43,115 nt of DNA from Acidimicrobiales bacterium (GTDB taxonomy: Bacteria; Actinomycetota; Acidimicrobiia; Acidimicrobiales; CADCSY01): contig DATKDW010000043.1 of the NCBI GenBank assembly GCA_035512495.1, positions 1 to 43,115 on the forward strand. Reading direction: 5' to 3'. The notes under the pieces are model-generated. The model had not been told where the DNA came from. It did no database searches and saw nothing but the letters and a program-made list of their open reading frames with translations. Below are positions 1-7,450 of this stretch, piece after piece. Both the position numbers and the translations under genes were made by a program. The stretch's first letter is position 1; every line of letters begins with the position of its first letter.

Positions 1-452
1 CCCAGCCGCCGGCGCATGACCGAGCCGATGGTGGCGTCGGACCCGAGCGGCGAACCGGGGAGGAGCGGCTCGAGGGAGGCCCGCAGGGCGCCGAGGGGGG
101 AGAGCACGCCGGAGCGGAGCAGGGCGCGCACGTCGGTGGGCACGCCGAGGAGGAGCCCGGCGGGCAGCCGCCGAAGGCGCCCGCGGGTCCACACCCATGC
201 CGAGCCGCTGGCCGGCGCCACCATGCGGTCCTCGAGGCCGAGCTCACGACACAGCTGCACCGCTTCGGGCCGGCGGGCAAGGAAGGCGTCGGGAGCGAGG
301 TCGAGGTCGACCCCGGCGAAGGGGGCGGTGGCCACCTTGCCGCCCAGGCGGTCGCCCGCCTCGAGCACCACCACCTCCACGTCGGGTCGGTCGGCCAGCT
401 CGTGGGCCGCCGCCAACCCGGCGATCCCCCCACCGACGACGGCGACCCTCAC
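1..452 (-). CDS. hemY: Protoporphyrinogen/coproporphyrinogen oxidase, HemY type (N-terminal part)
   Basis: FAD-dependent flavoprotein of late heme synthesis that oxidises a porphyrinogen to the porphyrin. The visible 150 residues open with a Rossmann dinucleotide motif, VAVVGGGIAGLAAAHEL at about residues 3-19, then the acidic end of the second strand (VVVLEAGDRLGGK), which is the classic FAD-binding start of the HemY/monoamine-oxidase fold. The GTG start at 452-450 overlaps the hemE stop as GTGA, so translation is probably coupled to hemE. The protein runs off the left edge of the window, so the substrate-binding half is not seen. Whether the substrate is protoporphyrinogen IX or coproporphyrinogen III (the actinobacterial CgoX route) cannot be told from this part. 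Confidence 0.85.
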   Translation of the reverse strand, partial: MRVAVVGGGIAGLAAAHELADRPDVEVVVLEAGDRLGGKVATAPFAGVDLDLAPDAFLARRPEAVQLCRELGLEDRMVAPASGSAWVWTRGRLRRLPAGLLLGVPTDVRALLRSGVLSPLGALRASLEPLLPGSPLGSDATIGSVMRRRL

Positions 453-1501
453 GTGGTGGTCTCGGCGTGGACGAGGTCGACGACGCGGCGGAGGCGGTCG
501 GGGTCGATCTCGGGCAGGACACCCCAGCCCAGGTTGAACACGTGGCCGGGGCCAGTGCCGGCGGCGAGGACCCGGCGGACCCGGTCGTCGAGCACGTCGT
601 CGGGGGCGAAGAGCGTGGTGGGGTCGAGGTTGCCCTGCACGGCCCGGTCGGGGCCCACGATCCGGCGGGCCTCGTCCAGCGGTGTGCGCCAGTCGACGCC
701 CACCACGTCGGCGCCGGCCTCGGCCATGAGGCCGAGCAGGTGGCCGGTGCCCACCCCGAAGTGGATGCGGGGCACGCCGAGGTCGGCCAGGCCTTCGAAG
801 ATGCGGCGGGAGGCGGGGAGGACGTAGGTGCGGTAGTCGTCGGCGGACAGGGCGCCGACCCACGAGTCGAACACCTGCACGGCCTGGGCACCGGCGGCGA
901 CCTGGGCGCGGAGGGTGGCGAGGCTGATGTCGGCCAGCCGGTCGGCCAGCTCGGCCCACACGTCGGGCTGGCCGTACATGAGCGCCTTGGTGTGGCGGTA
1001 CTCGCGCGACTTGCCCCCCTCGACGAGGTAGCTGGCGACCGTGAAGGGTGCCCCGGCGAAGCCGATGAGCGCCACGGACGGGTCCAGCTCGGCTCGCACC
1101 AGGCGCACCGTCTCGAGGACGTAGGGGATGTCGACCTCGGGCTCGAGGGGCCGGAGGCGGTCGAGGTCGGACCGGGTGCGGATGGGCTCCTCGAGCACCG
1201 GGCCCCGCCCCGGGAGGATGGCGAGGCCGGGGAGCAGGGCCTGCACCGGCGTCACGATGTCGGAGAAGAGGATGGCGGCGTCGACCCCGAGCCGGCGCAC
1301 GGGCTGGAGGGTGACCTCGGCGGCGGTGGCCGGGTCGCGCACCATGGCGTCGAAGGTGCCCGCTCGCTCGCGCACGGCGCGGTACTCGGGGAGCGAGCGG
1401 CCGGCCTGGCGCATGAACCACACCGGCGTGTGGGGCACCGGCTGCCGCCGGCAGGCGGCGAGGAACGGCGAGGCGTCAGCTGCGACGGGGGGCGGCGGCA
1501 C
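449..1501 (-). CDS. hemE: Uroporphyrinogen III decarboxylase
   Basis: Cytoplasmic enzyme that removes four carboxyl groups from uroporphyrinogen III to give coproporphyrinogen III. About 350 residues, the usual family length. The N-terminal signature PVWFMRQAGRSLPEYR (the family usually has Tyr where Ser stands) and the second signature around VALIGFAGAPFTVASYLVEGG are both present, as are the Asp of ILFSDI and the C-terminal NLGWGVLPE. Two GTG starts are possible, 1501 and 1510. I chose 1501 because a TACGGT hexamer (1514-1509) lies 7 bases before it, as at other leaderless genes here. An upstream in-frame opening to 1804 is only the antisense of the small gene at 1538. First gene of a hemE-hemY pair. 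Confidence 0.93.
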   Translation of the reverse strand: MPPPPVAADASPFLAACRRQPVPHTPVWFMRQAGRSLPEYRAVRERAGTFDAMVRDPATAAEVTLQPVRRLGVDAAILFSDIVTPVQALLPGLAILPGRGPVLEEPIRTRSDLDRLRPLEPEVDIPYVLETVRLVRAELDPSVALIGFAGAPFTVASYLVEGGKSREYRHTKALMYGQPDVWAELADRLADISLATLRAQVAAGAQAVQVFDSWVGALSADDYRTYVLPASRRIFEGLADLGVPRIHFGVGTGHLLGLMAEAGADVVGVDWRTPLDEARRIVGPDRAVQGNLDPTTLFAPDDVLDDRVRRVLAAGTGPGHVFNLGWGVLPEIDPDRLRRVVDLVHAETTT

Positions 1502-1537
1502 GGTCGCCACCGTACCGGTGGCTGTCAGGATGGGCCC

Positions 1538-1795
1538 ATGCGACGATCGATCGACGACGCCGTCGACGCCCACCCCGCGGGGGCGGAGGACGACGACAAG
1601 CCCCCGGCCTCCTGGATGGTCCAGCTCCTCGACGACTGCGAGGCCTGCGACGACCTGCGGGTGGCGCTCACCGTGGAGGACGCCGGCGGCGCGGGGACCG
1701 GGGTCGTCGCCCACCTCGACCCCATCGGGGCCCGGCGCCTGCGGGGCGCCATCGCCGACGCCCTCCGGGAGGTGGGCGAGGACCCCGGTCGCTGA
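1538..1795 (+). CDS. Small acidic protein with a CxxC motif, function unknown
   Basis: An 85-residue protein divergent from hemE. It begins MRRSIDDAVDAHPAG, is rich in Asp and Glu, and carries a CEAC pair (CxxC) near residue 33 within LLDDCEACDDLRV, followed by a stretch that could form strands (VALTVEDAGGAGTGVVAHL) and a helix (IGARRLRGAIADALREVG). I do not recognise the family. The CxxC could bind zinc or be redox-active, but with only two cysteines a lone zinc site would need a dimer or other ligands. Codon third positions are strongly G/C, which supports real coding. The start sits 6 bases after CAGGAT, a weak -10-like hexamer. Confidence 0.6.
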   Translation: MRRSIDDAVDAHPAGAEDDDKPPASWMVQLLDDCEACDDLRVALTVEDAGGAGTGVVAHLDPIGARRLRGAIADALREVGEDPGR

Positions 1796-1796
1796 G

Positions 1797-1952
1797 GGGC
1801 TCACGGGTCCTGTCGCCGACGGGTCCTCCCGCCCTCCGCAGGCTCCGGGCAGGTCCCCCCATCGGCGCCACCCGCTCGCTTCCGGTTGGGCGGTCTCGGC
1901 CTTCGGCCGAGGCGTCCTCTGTTGGGCTCACGGGTCCTGTCGCCGACGGGTC
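1797..1952. repeat. Pair of 29-base direct repeats in an intergenic spacer
   Basis: An identical 29-base sequence occurs at 1797-1825 and again at 1924-1952. The copies are 127 bases apart and lie between the stop of the 85-residue gene and the stop of the convergent patatin gene. The unit starts GGGCTCACGGGTCC and itself contains ACGGGTC twice. The intervening DNA holds a perfect hairpin at 1895-1911. No coding is likely in this spacer. Confidence 0.8.
1895..1911. terminator. Perfect 7-bp hairpin between convergent genes
   Basis: CTCGGCC (1895-1901), loop TTC and GGCCGAG (1905-1911) form a perfect stem in the spacer between two convergent genes. There is no T-run, so it would be a non-canonical, possibly two-way terminator. 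Confidence 0.4.
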
Positions 1953-1962
1953 ATCGCCCCGT

Positions 1963-2937
1963 TCAACCGAGGGCGCTGAGCTCGTCCCTCAGGCGGTCGG
2001 AGCGGAGGCGCCGCAGCGTCGTCTGGCGGGCTCGCTCGGCCACCGCCTTGCGCCTGCTCTCGTCCATGGACCTGGAGGTGGGCCCCATGACGGCGAGGTC
2101 GTCGGGCCCGGGCTGGAGGGTGATCACCCGGCTCCGGTCGGTCCGCAACACGGTCACCTCGCGCTGGAGGGCGGCGCGGTGGCCCACCCGCACCATGCGG
2201 TCGAGGGCGGGTCGTCGCAGGGCGCTGGAGTCGAGCGACATCGACGACGACACGAGGATGAGGTCGAGGTCGAGGCCGGCGAGGACGTCGGCGTTGGTGG
2301 GCGAGTGGACGCCCCCGTCCACGTGGTCGCGGCCGTCGATGGGCACGGGTCGGAAGAAGCCCGGGATGGCGCATGACGCCTCGACGGCGTGGCCGAGGTC
2401 GACCGTCCCCTCGTCGCGACCGAAGACCACGCGGTGGCCGTCGTCGAGCCGCACGGCGCACAGCCACAGCGACCGGTCGGGCCACCCCGAGGGGTGGAAC
2501 GCCCGGGCGGCGTCGCCGATGGCGGTGGTGTCGACGCGGCCGCGGGGCAGGATGCCGGCCATGAGCAGGCCTGGTCGCAACCGCCAGGGGGCGAGGACGG
2601 TCCGGGTGGCCAACCCCGGCGACGCCGGCGACCAGCGCGGGCCGGTCGCCGCGTCGGCTCGGGAGAACGAGCGCGGCGGTCCCTTGATGCCGGCCTGGGC
2701 CAGCGCGCGCCGGCCCTCGTCGGACAGGCGCCCGCCGGTGGAGCGCGCATAGATGTCGGCGGCGGCGAACCCGCCGCGCAGCAGGGCCCCCACCACCGAC
2801 CCGGCCGAGGTCCCGACGACGATCTCGGCCGACCGGGGGTCCCACCGCGTGGTCTCCTCGAGGGCGGTGAGCACGCCGGCGTGCCAGGCGTGGCCGACCA
2901 CACCGCCGGCGCCGAGCACGAGAGCGATGCCTGCCAC
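1963..2937 (-). CDS. Patatin-like phospholipase (RssA/NTE family)
   Basis: Serine lipid hydrolase of 324 residues. The three hallmarks are visible: the glycine-rich oxyanion loop GAGGVVG at residues 9-15, the nucleophile elbow GTSAG at 42-46 (Ser44), and the catalytic Asp of the DGGV motif at 207. This Ser-Asp dyad is the patatin signature. No signal peptide or membrane segment is evident, so it probably acts in the cytoplasm or at the inner membrane face. Its ATG lies 1 base beyond the stop of the upstream MarR gene, so the two are almost surely co-transcribed and the lipase may be under MarR control. The substrate cannot be inferred. Confidence 0.88.
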   Translation of the reverse strand: MAGIALVLGAGGVVGHAWHAGVLTALEETTRWDPRSAEIVVGTSAGSVVGALLRGGFAAADIYARSTGGRLSDEGRRALAQAGIKGPPRSFSRADAATGPRWSPASPGLATRTVLAPWRLRPGLLMAGILPRGRVDTTAIGDAARAFHPSGWPDRSLWLCAVRLDDGHRVVFGRDEGTVDLGHAVEASCAIPGFFRPVPIDGRDHVDGGVHSPTNADVLAGLDLDLILVSSSMSLDSSALRRPALDRMVRVGHRAALQREVTVLRTDRSRVITLQPGPDDLAVMGPTSRSMDESRRKAVAERARQTTLRRLRSDRLRDELSALG

Positions 2938-2938
2938 G

Positions 2939-3436
2939 TCAGGCGTCGGCGGGGTCGGCGGACCGGGTCGCGTCCCGCAGCCGCTCGAGCAGCGCCGTCA
3001 GGGTGGCGAGGCCGCGGGCGCCGAGAGGGTCGACCAGGTGCCGGTCGAGGCTCTCGAGGTGGGCCGGGAGCGCTCGCTCAAGCGCGGCGAGCCCGTCGTC
3101 GGTGAGCACAGCGAAGGCCCCGCGCCGGTCATCGGGACACGACTCCCGCCGCACGAGCGCGGCGTGCTCCATGCGGTCGATCAGCCGGGTGAGGCCGCTG
3201 GTGCTGAACAGGACCTGGGCGGCGAGCTCGCTCATGCGCATCTGCTTGCCCGGGCTGCGGGCGAGCCGCACCAGTACCTCGAACCAGGCAGGGGAGAGGC
3301 CCGATGTCGCCTCGAGCTCGTCGGCGACCGCACTGACCAGAGAGGCCCGCGCCTCCAGCAGCATCCCGTAGGCGGTGATGCGCTCCTGGCCCTCGGCCAG
3401 CAGGTCGTCGAGCGCGCCGGGAGCCGGGGGAGCCAT
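2939..3436 (-). CDS. MarR-family transcriptional regulator
   Basis: A 165-residue winged-helix repressor type. The middle has the MarR order: helix-turn-helix MRMSELAAQVLFSTSGLTRLIDRME, then the charged wing VRRESCPDDRRGAFAVLTDDG, with dimerisation helices at both ends. The regulated spacer lies just upstream: three inverted repeats built on TTGC/GCAA sit between this gene and the divergent yceI-like gene, overlapping both promoters, so self-repression and control of YceI are likely. The -10 TATCCT (3448-3443) is only 6 bases before the ATG, so the mRNA is probably leaderless. A single Cys is in the wing region (ESCPDDRR), so a redox signal is possible but not shown. Confidence 0.9.
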   Translation of the reverse strand: MAPPAPGALDDLLAEGQERITAYGMLLEARASLVSAVADELEATSGLSPAWFEVLVRLARSPGKQMRMSELAAQVLFSTSGLTRLIDRMEHAALVRRESCPDDRRGAFAVLTDDGLAALERALPAHLESLDRHLVDPLGARGLATLTALLERLRDATRSADPADA

Positions 3437-3442
3437 GGCCCG

Positions 3443-3494
3443 AGGATAGGAGCCACCTGCAACTGTTGCAACCGCAACTAGTTGCGGGTAGCAT
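3443..3494. promoter_or_regulatory. Back-to-back promoters sharing one palindromic -35, with MarR-type operators
   Basis: The hexamer TTGCAA at 3466-3471 is its own reverse complement and sits exactly 17 bases from two -10 boxes. TAGCAT at 3489-3494 lies on the plus strand (toward yceI) and TATCCT at 3448-3443 on the minus strand (toward marR). Inverted repeats overlap it: TGCAACTGTTGCA at 3458-3470 and the perfect GCAACTAGTTGC at 3474-3485. A further TTGCAGCAA lies at 3512-3520. A dimer bound here would cover both promoters. Confidence 0.65.
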
Positions 3495-3540
3495 GGCTGT
3501 TCCTACAACCATTGCAGCAACAACGAGAAGGAGCGATCCG

Positions 3541-4125
3541 ATGACAGACACCGCGACCACCACCGTCACCCGCAGCGTTCAGGGCGCCGAGGTGCCCACT
3601 CCCGGCACGTTCGAGATCGACCCCTCCCACTCGGAGGTGGGCTTCACCGTCCGCCACCTCGGCCTGTCGAAGGTCCGGGGACGCTTCGGCGCCTTCTTCG
3701 GCACCGTCGTGGTGGCCGACGACCCGACCGACTCGTCGGTGGAGGCCGAGATCGACCTGGCCAGCGTCGACACCCGCGACGAGGGCCGCGACACCCACCT
3801 CCGCTCCGCCGACTTCTTCGACGCGGAGGTTCACCCGGCCATGACGTTCCGTTCGCGCCGGGTCAGCGCAGCGGCGGGGGGCTGGAGGGTGGAGGGCGAC
3901 CTCACCATCAAGGGCGTCAGCCAGCCGGTGATCCTCGACACCACCTTCGAGGGCGCCATCAGCGCCGACCCGTGGGGCAGCGCCCGGATCGCCTTCACGG
4001 CTGAGGCCGAGATCGATCGTGAGGCCTTCGGCCTGACGTGGAACCAGGCCCTCGAGACCGGCGGTGTACTCGTCGGGCGCAAGGTCAAGGTCCAGCTGGA
4101 GATCCAGGCCGTCCGCACCGCCTAG
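3541..4125 (+). CDS. YceI-family lipid-binding protein
   Basis: A 194-residue lipocalin-like beta-barrel protein of the YceI family, members of which bind isoprenoid chains. Family features seen are GTFEIDPSHSEVGFTVRHLGLSKVRGRF near residues 22-49, the ADFFDAEVHPAMTF segment, and the DLTIKGVSQPV turn. There is no signal peptide, so it is the cytoplasmic actinobacterial form. The ATG at 3541 is set by a good ribosome site, AGAAGGAG at 3526-3533. An upstream in-frame opening contains the promoter and is not coding. It is divergent from the MarR gene and probably controlled by it; a strong hairpin terminator follows. Confidence 0.92.
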   Translation: MTDTATTTVTRSVQGAEVPTPGTFEIDPSHSEVGFTVRHLGLSKVRGRFGAFFGTVVVADDPTDSSVEAEIDLASVDTRDEGRDTHLRSADFFDAEVHPAMTFRSRRVSAAAGGWRVEGDLTIKGVSQPVILDTTFEGAISADPWGSARIAFTAEAEIDREAFGLTWNQALETGGVLVGRKVKVQLEIQAVRTA

Positions 4126-4130
4126 GCGGG

Positions 4131-4171
4131 ACGAGACGGCGGCGGCACCCGGGAGGTCGCCGCCGTCTCGT
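4131..4171 (+). terminator. Strong hairpin terminator after the YceI gene
   Basis: A perfect 14-bp stem (4131-4144 with 4158-4171, starting ACGAGACGGCGG) with a 13-base loop lies 5 bases after the stop codon. There is no long T-run, as is usual in G+C-rich actinobacteria. Confidence 0.75.
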
Positions 4172-4182
4172 AGGATGGTCCA

Positions 4183-4210
4183 CCCCCTTTCGGGGGCGGG
4201 GTTCGCCCCG
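4183..4210 (+). promoter_or_regulatory. Two tandem hairpins in the leader of the helicase gene
   Basis: CCCCC-TTTC-GGGGG (4183-4196) is followed directly by CGGGG-TTCG-CCCCG (4197-4210). The second has a stable UUCG tetraloop. A possible -10, TAGGAT, lies at 4171-4176, so the transcript would begin with these stems, just before the AGAGGGG ribosome site at 4221-4227. Confidence 0.4.
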
Positions 4211-4232
4211 AGGTCGGACCAGAGGGGCGTGC

Positions 4233-6296
4233 GTGGCCGGACATCCGGAGCTGGAGGCGGAGCAGGCCTACATCGACCACGCGTACGAGTGCCTCGTCTC
4301 GGCCCGGCAGCGGGCCATCGAGCTCCGCCGCCTGACCACGGTCGGTCCAGGCGGCACCCACCAGGCCCGGTACGAGTCGGAGATGGTCGAGGACGCCATC
4401 CGCAACCGGCTCGCCCAGCTCCACCTCGGTGACGTCGCGCTCGTCTTCGGTCGGATCGACCCCGACGGCGAGGTCGACGAACGCTTCTACATCGGCCGCC
4501 TCGCCGTGGCCGACGACGCCCAGGAGCCGGTGGTCGTCGACTGGCGGGCCCCCATCGCCGAGCCCTTCTACCGGGCGACGGGGCGCGACCCCATGGGTCT
4601 GGCCCGTCGGCGGCACTTCGCCACGCGCGGGCCTCGCCTGCTCGACATCGAGGACGAGACCTTCGTCGCCGGTGGCGAGGGCACCGCGGGCGGCGGCCTG
4701 GTGGGTCAGAGCGTCCTGCTCACCGCCCTCGAAGGCGCCCGCACCGGTCGGCTGGGCGACATCGTGGCCACGATCCAGGCCGAGCAGGACGAGATCATCC
4801 GCTCCGATCTCGGTGGCCTGCTCGTCGTCCAGGGCGGGCCGGGGACCGGCAAGACGGTGGTGGCCCTGCACCGCGCCGCCTACCTGCTCTACACCCACCG
4901 CTTCCCCCTCGAGGGCCAGGGCGTGCTGGTGGTCGGCCCCAACCGCCTGTACCTCCGCTACATCGAGCGGGTGCTGCCATCCCTCGGCGAGGCGGGTGTC
5001 GAGCTCGCCCTCCTCGCCGACCTCGTGCCCGAGCGCGTTGGCCAGGGTCGCGACAACCCCGTGGCCGACCGGGTCAAGGGCGACCTGCGGATGGTCGCCC
5101 TCCTCGCCCACGCCGTGCGCGACCGCCAGCGACCCCTCCGCGAGGACCTGGTGGTGGGCATGGGACTGCTCCGCCTCCGCTGCAGCGTGGAGGCCAGCCG
5201 GCGCATCGTTCGCGATGCCCGGCGGCGGGCCCGCAACCACAACGCCGGTCGCCGCTTCGTCGAGGCCGGGCTCTGGGAGGAGCTGGCTGCGAGCGCCCAC
5301 GCCGAGCTCGAGGCCGACGTCGTGCGCGAACGCCTGCTCGGCGATGCCGACGTGCGGGCCGCCCTGGAGCGCATGTGGCCGGTGCTGACCCCAGTCGACC
5401 TGCTCCGCGACCTCTTCGGCTCACGGCCCCTCACCCGCCTGGCGGCCGACGGCCACCTCACCGACGAGGAGCTGGAGTCGCTGCACCACGAGCGTGGCGA
5501 GCGCGACGACGACCGCCGCTGGACCACGGCCGACGTGCCCCTCCTCGACGAGGCGCGCTCTCTCCTCGGCGCCCGCAAGGCCAAGGAGGACGCCGAGATG
5601 CGGACCTTCGGCCACATCGTCGTGGACGAGGTGCAGGACCTCTCGCCCATGCAGCTGCGCATGCTCGCCCGCCGCTCCCTCGGCGGATCGATGACCATCG
5701 TGGGCGACATGGCCCAGGCCACCGGGCCGTGGGCGCCCGACAGCTGGGACGACGTGATCTCCCACCTCCCGTCCCGGCGTCCGGCACGCCGCACCGAGCT
5801 CAGCATCGGCTACCGCACCCCGGCCTCGATCATGACGCTGGCCAACCGCGTGCTGGCCGAGGCGGCTCCTGACCTCACCCCGCCCACCGCGGTGCGCGCC
5901 GGCGGCGACCTCCCGGTGGTGCTCGCCGTCGAGCCCGACGGGCTGGCGGCCGAGGTGGCCCGCCTCGCCGCGCGCGAGCGCGACGCCGTGGGGGAGGGCA
6001 ACGTGGCCGTCATCGCCCCCGACTCCCTGTTGGCAGACCTCGCCGAGGCGCTCACCGCCGCCGGTGTCGACCACGGCGAGGCGGCCCGTTCGGGCATCGA
6101 TGCTCAGGTCAACCTCGTCCCCGTCCGGCTGGTGAAGGGGCTCGAGCTCGACGCCATCATCGTCGTTGAGCCGGCAGCCATCGTCGCCGAGGAGCCCCAG
6201 GGCTTGCGGTCGCTGTACGTGGCCCTCACCCGTGCCACCCGCCGCCTCTCGGTGGTCCATGCCCAGCCGCTCCCGCCGGCGCTGGCCGCTGGCTGA
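4233..6296 (+). CDS. helD: HelD/HelR-like superfamily 1 helicase (RNA polymerase recycling motor)
   Basis: A 687-residue UvrD/Rep-type ATPase of the HelD family, which frees stalled or rifamycin-blocked RNA polymerase from DNA. After an N-terminal arm (ELEAEQAYIDHAYECL) comes a family-typical module, DWRAPIAEPFYRA. Helicase motifs follow: Walker A GGPGTGKT at 201-208, DEVQD at 465-469, the motif III region MTIVGDMAQATGPW, LSIGYRTPASIM, VRLVKGLELDAIIVVE, and LYVALTRATRRL near the end. The GTG at 4233 has an AGAGGGG site 5-11 bases upstream; no better start exists. I see no canonical rifamycin-associated element upstream, so inducibility by rifamycins is not supported here. Confidence 0.88.
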   Translation: MAGHPELEAEQAYIDHAYECLVSARQRAIELRRLTTVGPGGTHQARYESEMVEDAIRNRLAQLHLGDVALVFGRIDPDGEVDERFYIGRLAVADDAQEPVVVDWRAPIAEPFYRATGRDPMGLARRRHFATRGPRLLDIEDETFVAGGEGTAGGGLVGQSVLLTALEGARTGRLGDIVATIQAEQDEIIRSDLGGLLVVQGGPGTGKTVVALHRAAYLLYTHRFPLEGQGVLVVGPNRLYLRYIERVLPSLGEAGVELALLADLVPERVGQGRDNPVADRVKGDLRMVALLAHAVRDRQRPLREDLVVGMGLLRLRCSVEASRRIVRDARRRARNHNAGRRFVEAGLWEELAASAHAELEADVVRERLLGDADVRAALERMWPVLTPVDLLRDLFGSRPLTRLAADGHLTDEELESLHHERGERDDDRRWTTADVPLLDEARSLLGARKAKEDAEMRTFGHIVVDEVQDLSPMQLRMLARRSLGGSMTIVGDMAQATGPWAPDSWDDVISHLPSRRPARRTELSIGYRTPASIMTLANRVLAEAAPDLTPPTAVRAGGDLPVVLAVEPDGLAAEVARLAARERDAVGEGNVAVIAPDSLLADLAEALTAAGVDHGEAARSGIDAQVNLVPVRLVKGLELDAIIVVEPAAIVAEEPQGLRSLYVALTRATRRLSVVHAQPLPPALAAG

Positions 6297-6360
6297 CGGG
6301 GACGGGAGGCCCCCGACGCTTGGAGGTGTTCGGCCCACCGGGCGTAGGCTGTGAGGTGCG

Positions 6361-7440
6361 ATGAACATCTCCCCGTCCCGCCTCGCGAGCACCTCCGACG
6401 CCATCGTCGTCGACCGGATCTCGAAGCGCTTCGGATCCGTCCCGGTGCTCCGTGACGTGTCGTTGCGGGTAGCGCCGGGCTCCGTGGTGGCCCTGCTCGG
6501 CCCCAGCGGGTGCGGGAAGACGACCCTGCTGCGCACCATCGCCGGCCTCGAGGTGCCCGACTCCGGCACCGTCGCCGTCGGCGAGCGGGTGCTGACCTCG
6601 TCGCGGACCGTGGTGCCCCCCGAGCGGCGTCAGATCGGGATGGTCTTCCAGGACTGGGCCCTCTTCCCCCACCTGAGCGTGGGCCGCAACGTGGCATACG
6701 GGCTCGACCGGGCCGCCCGCCGCTCGCGCCGCGTCGACGAGACGCTGGCCCTGGTGGGCCTCGCCGGCCTCGCCGACCGGGCGCCGGGAACGCTCTCGGG
6801 CGGCCAGCAGCAGCGTGTCGCCCTTGCCCGGGCGCTGGCTCCCCAGCCGTTGGTCCTCCTCCTCGACGAGCCGTTCTCGAACCTCGACACCTCGCTGCGC
6901 GTCGAGGTGCGCACCGAGGTCCACCGCCTCCTCGCCGAGCTGGGCGTGACCACCGTCTTCGTGACCCACGACCAGGAGGAGGCCTTCGTCCTCGGAGACG
7001 AGGTGGCCGTGATGCGCGACGGCGCCATCGAACAGCAAGCCACGCCGGCCGAGATCTACGCCGCCCCGGCCTCACCGTGGGTCGCCGGCTTCGTGGGCGA
7101 CGCCAACCTGGTCGTGGGCACGGCCGACGGTGAGGGGGCGGCGACGCCGGTGGGCTGGGTCCCGGTCGCGGGCGACCCGACGGGGCCACGCCTCGAGGTG
7201 CTGCTGCGGCCCGAGGACCTCCGAGTCGCACCGGGCGACGCCGCCTCGGTGGAGCTGGTGGAGTTCTACGGCCACGACACCGTCTACGACATCCGCCTCG
7301 ACGACGGGTCGTCGGTGCGGGCCCGGGTGGGCGCTGCGCCCACCTTCCGTCGTGGCGACCGCGTCGACATCAGCTACCTCGGCCCACCCGCCTCGGCGTG
7401 GGGCCGGGAGAGGGCCGACCGGCTCACGGTCTGGTCGTAG
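6361..7440 (+). CDS. fbpC: Ferric-iron-type ABC transporter, ATP-binding protein
   Basis: A 359-residue ATPase that powers metal import. Walker A GPSGCGKTT at 47-55, Q-loop MVFQDWALFPHLSV, signature LSGGQQQR, Walker B VLLLDEP and the switch VTHDQEEA are all intact. A C-terminal TOBE-like regulatory domain follows from about residue 245 (VEFYGHDTVYDIRLDDG). The family matches Fe(3+)/spermidine-type importers (FbpC/PotA). Its partners, a permease and an iron-binding protein, lie next to it but on the opposite strand, tail to tail with only 10 bases between stops. TAGGCT at 6345-6350 may be its -10, giving a leader of a few bases; GAGG sits 4 bases before the ATG. Confidence 0.88.
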   Translation: MNISPSRLASTSDAIVVDRISKRFGSVPVLRDVSLRVAPGSVVALLGPSGCGKTTLLRTIAGLEVPDSGTVAVGERVLTSSRTVVPPERRQIGMVFQDWALFPHLSVGRNVAYGLDRAARRSRRVDETLALVGLAGLADRAPGTLSGGQQQRVALARALAPQPLVLLLDEPFSNLDTSLRVEVRTEVHRLLAELGVTTVFVTHDQEEAFVLGDEVAVMRDGAIEQQATPAEIYAAPASPWVAGFVGDANLVVGTADGEGAATPVGWVPVAGDPTGPRLEVLLRPEDLRVAPGDAASVELVEFYGHDTVYDIRLDDGSSVRARVGAAPTFRRGDRVDISYLGPPASAWGRERADRLTVWS

Positions 7441-7450
7441 CGGGCCACCG

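Noticed and set aside
197-1537. Long plus-strand frame upstream of the 85-residue gene
   Set aside because: It lies opposite hemE and hemY. Only the part from 1538 looks like a real gene.
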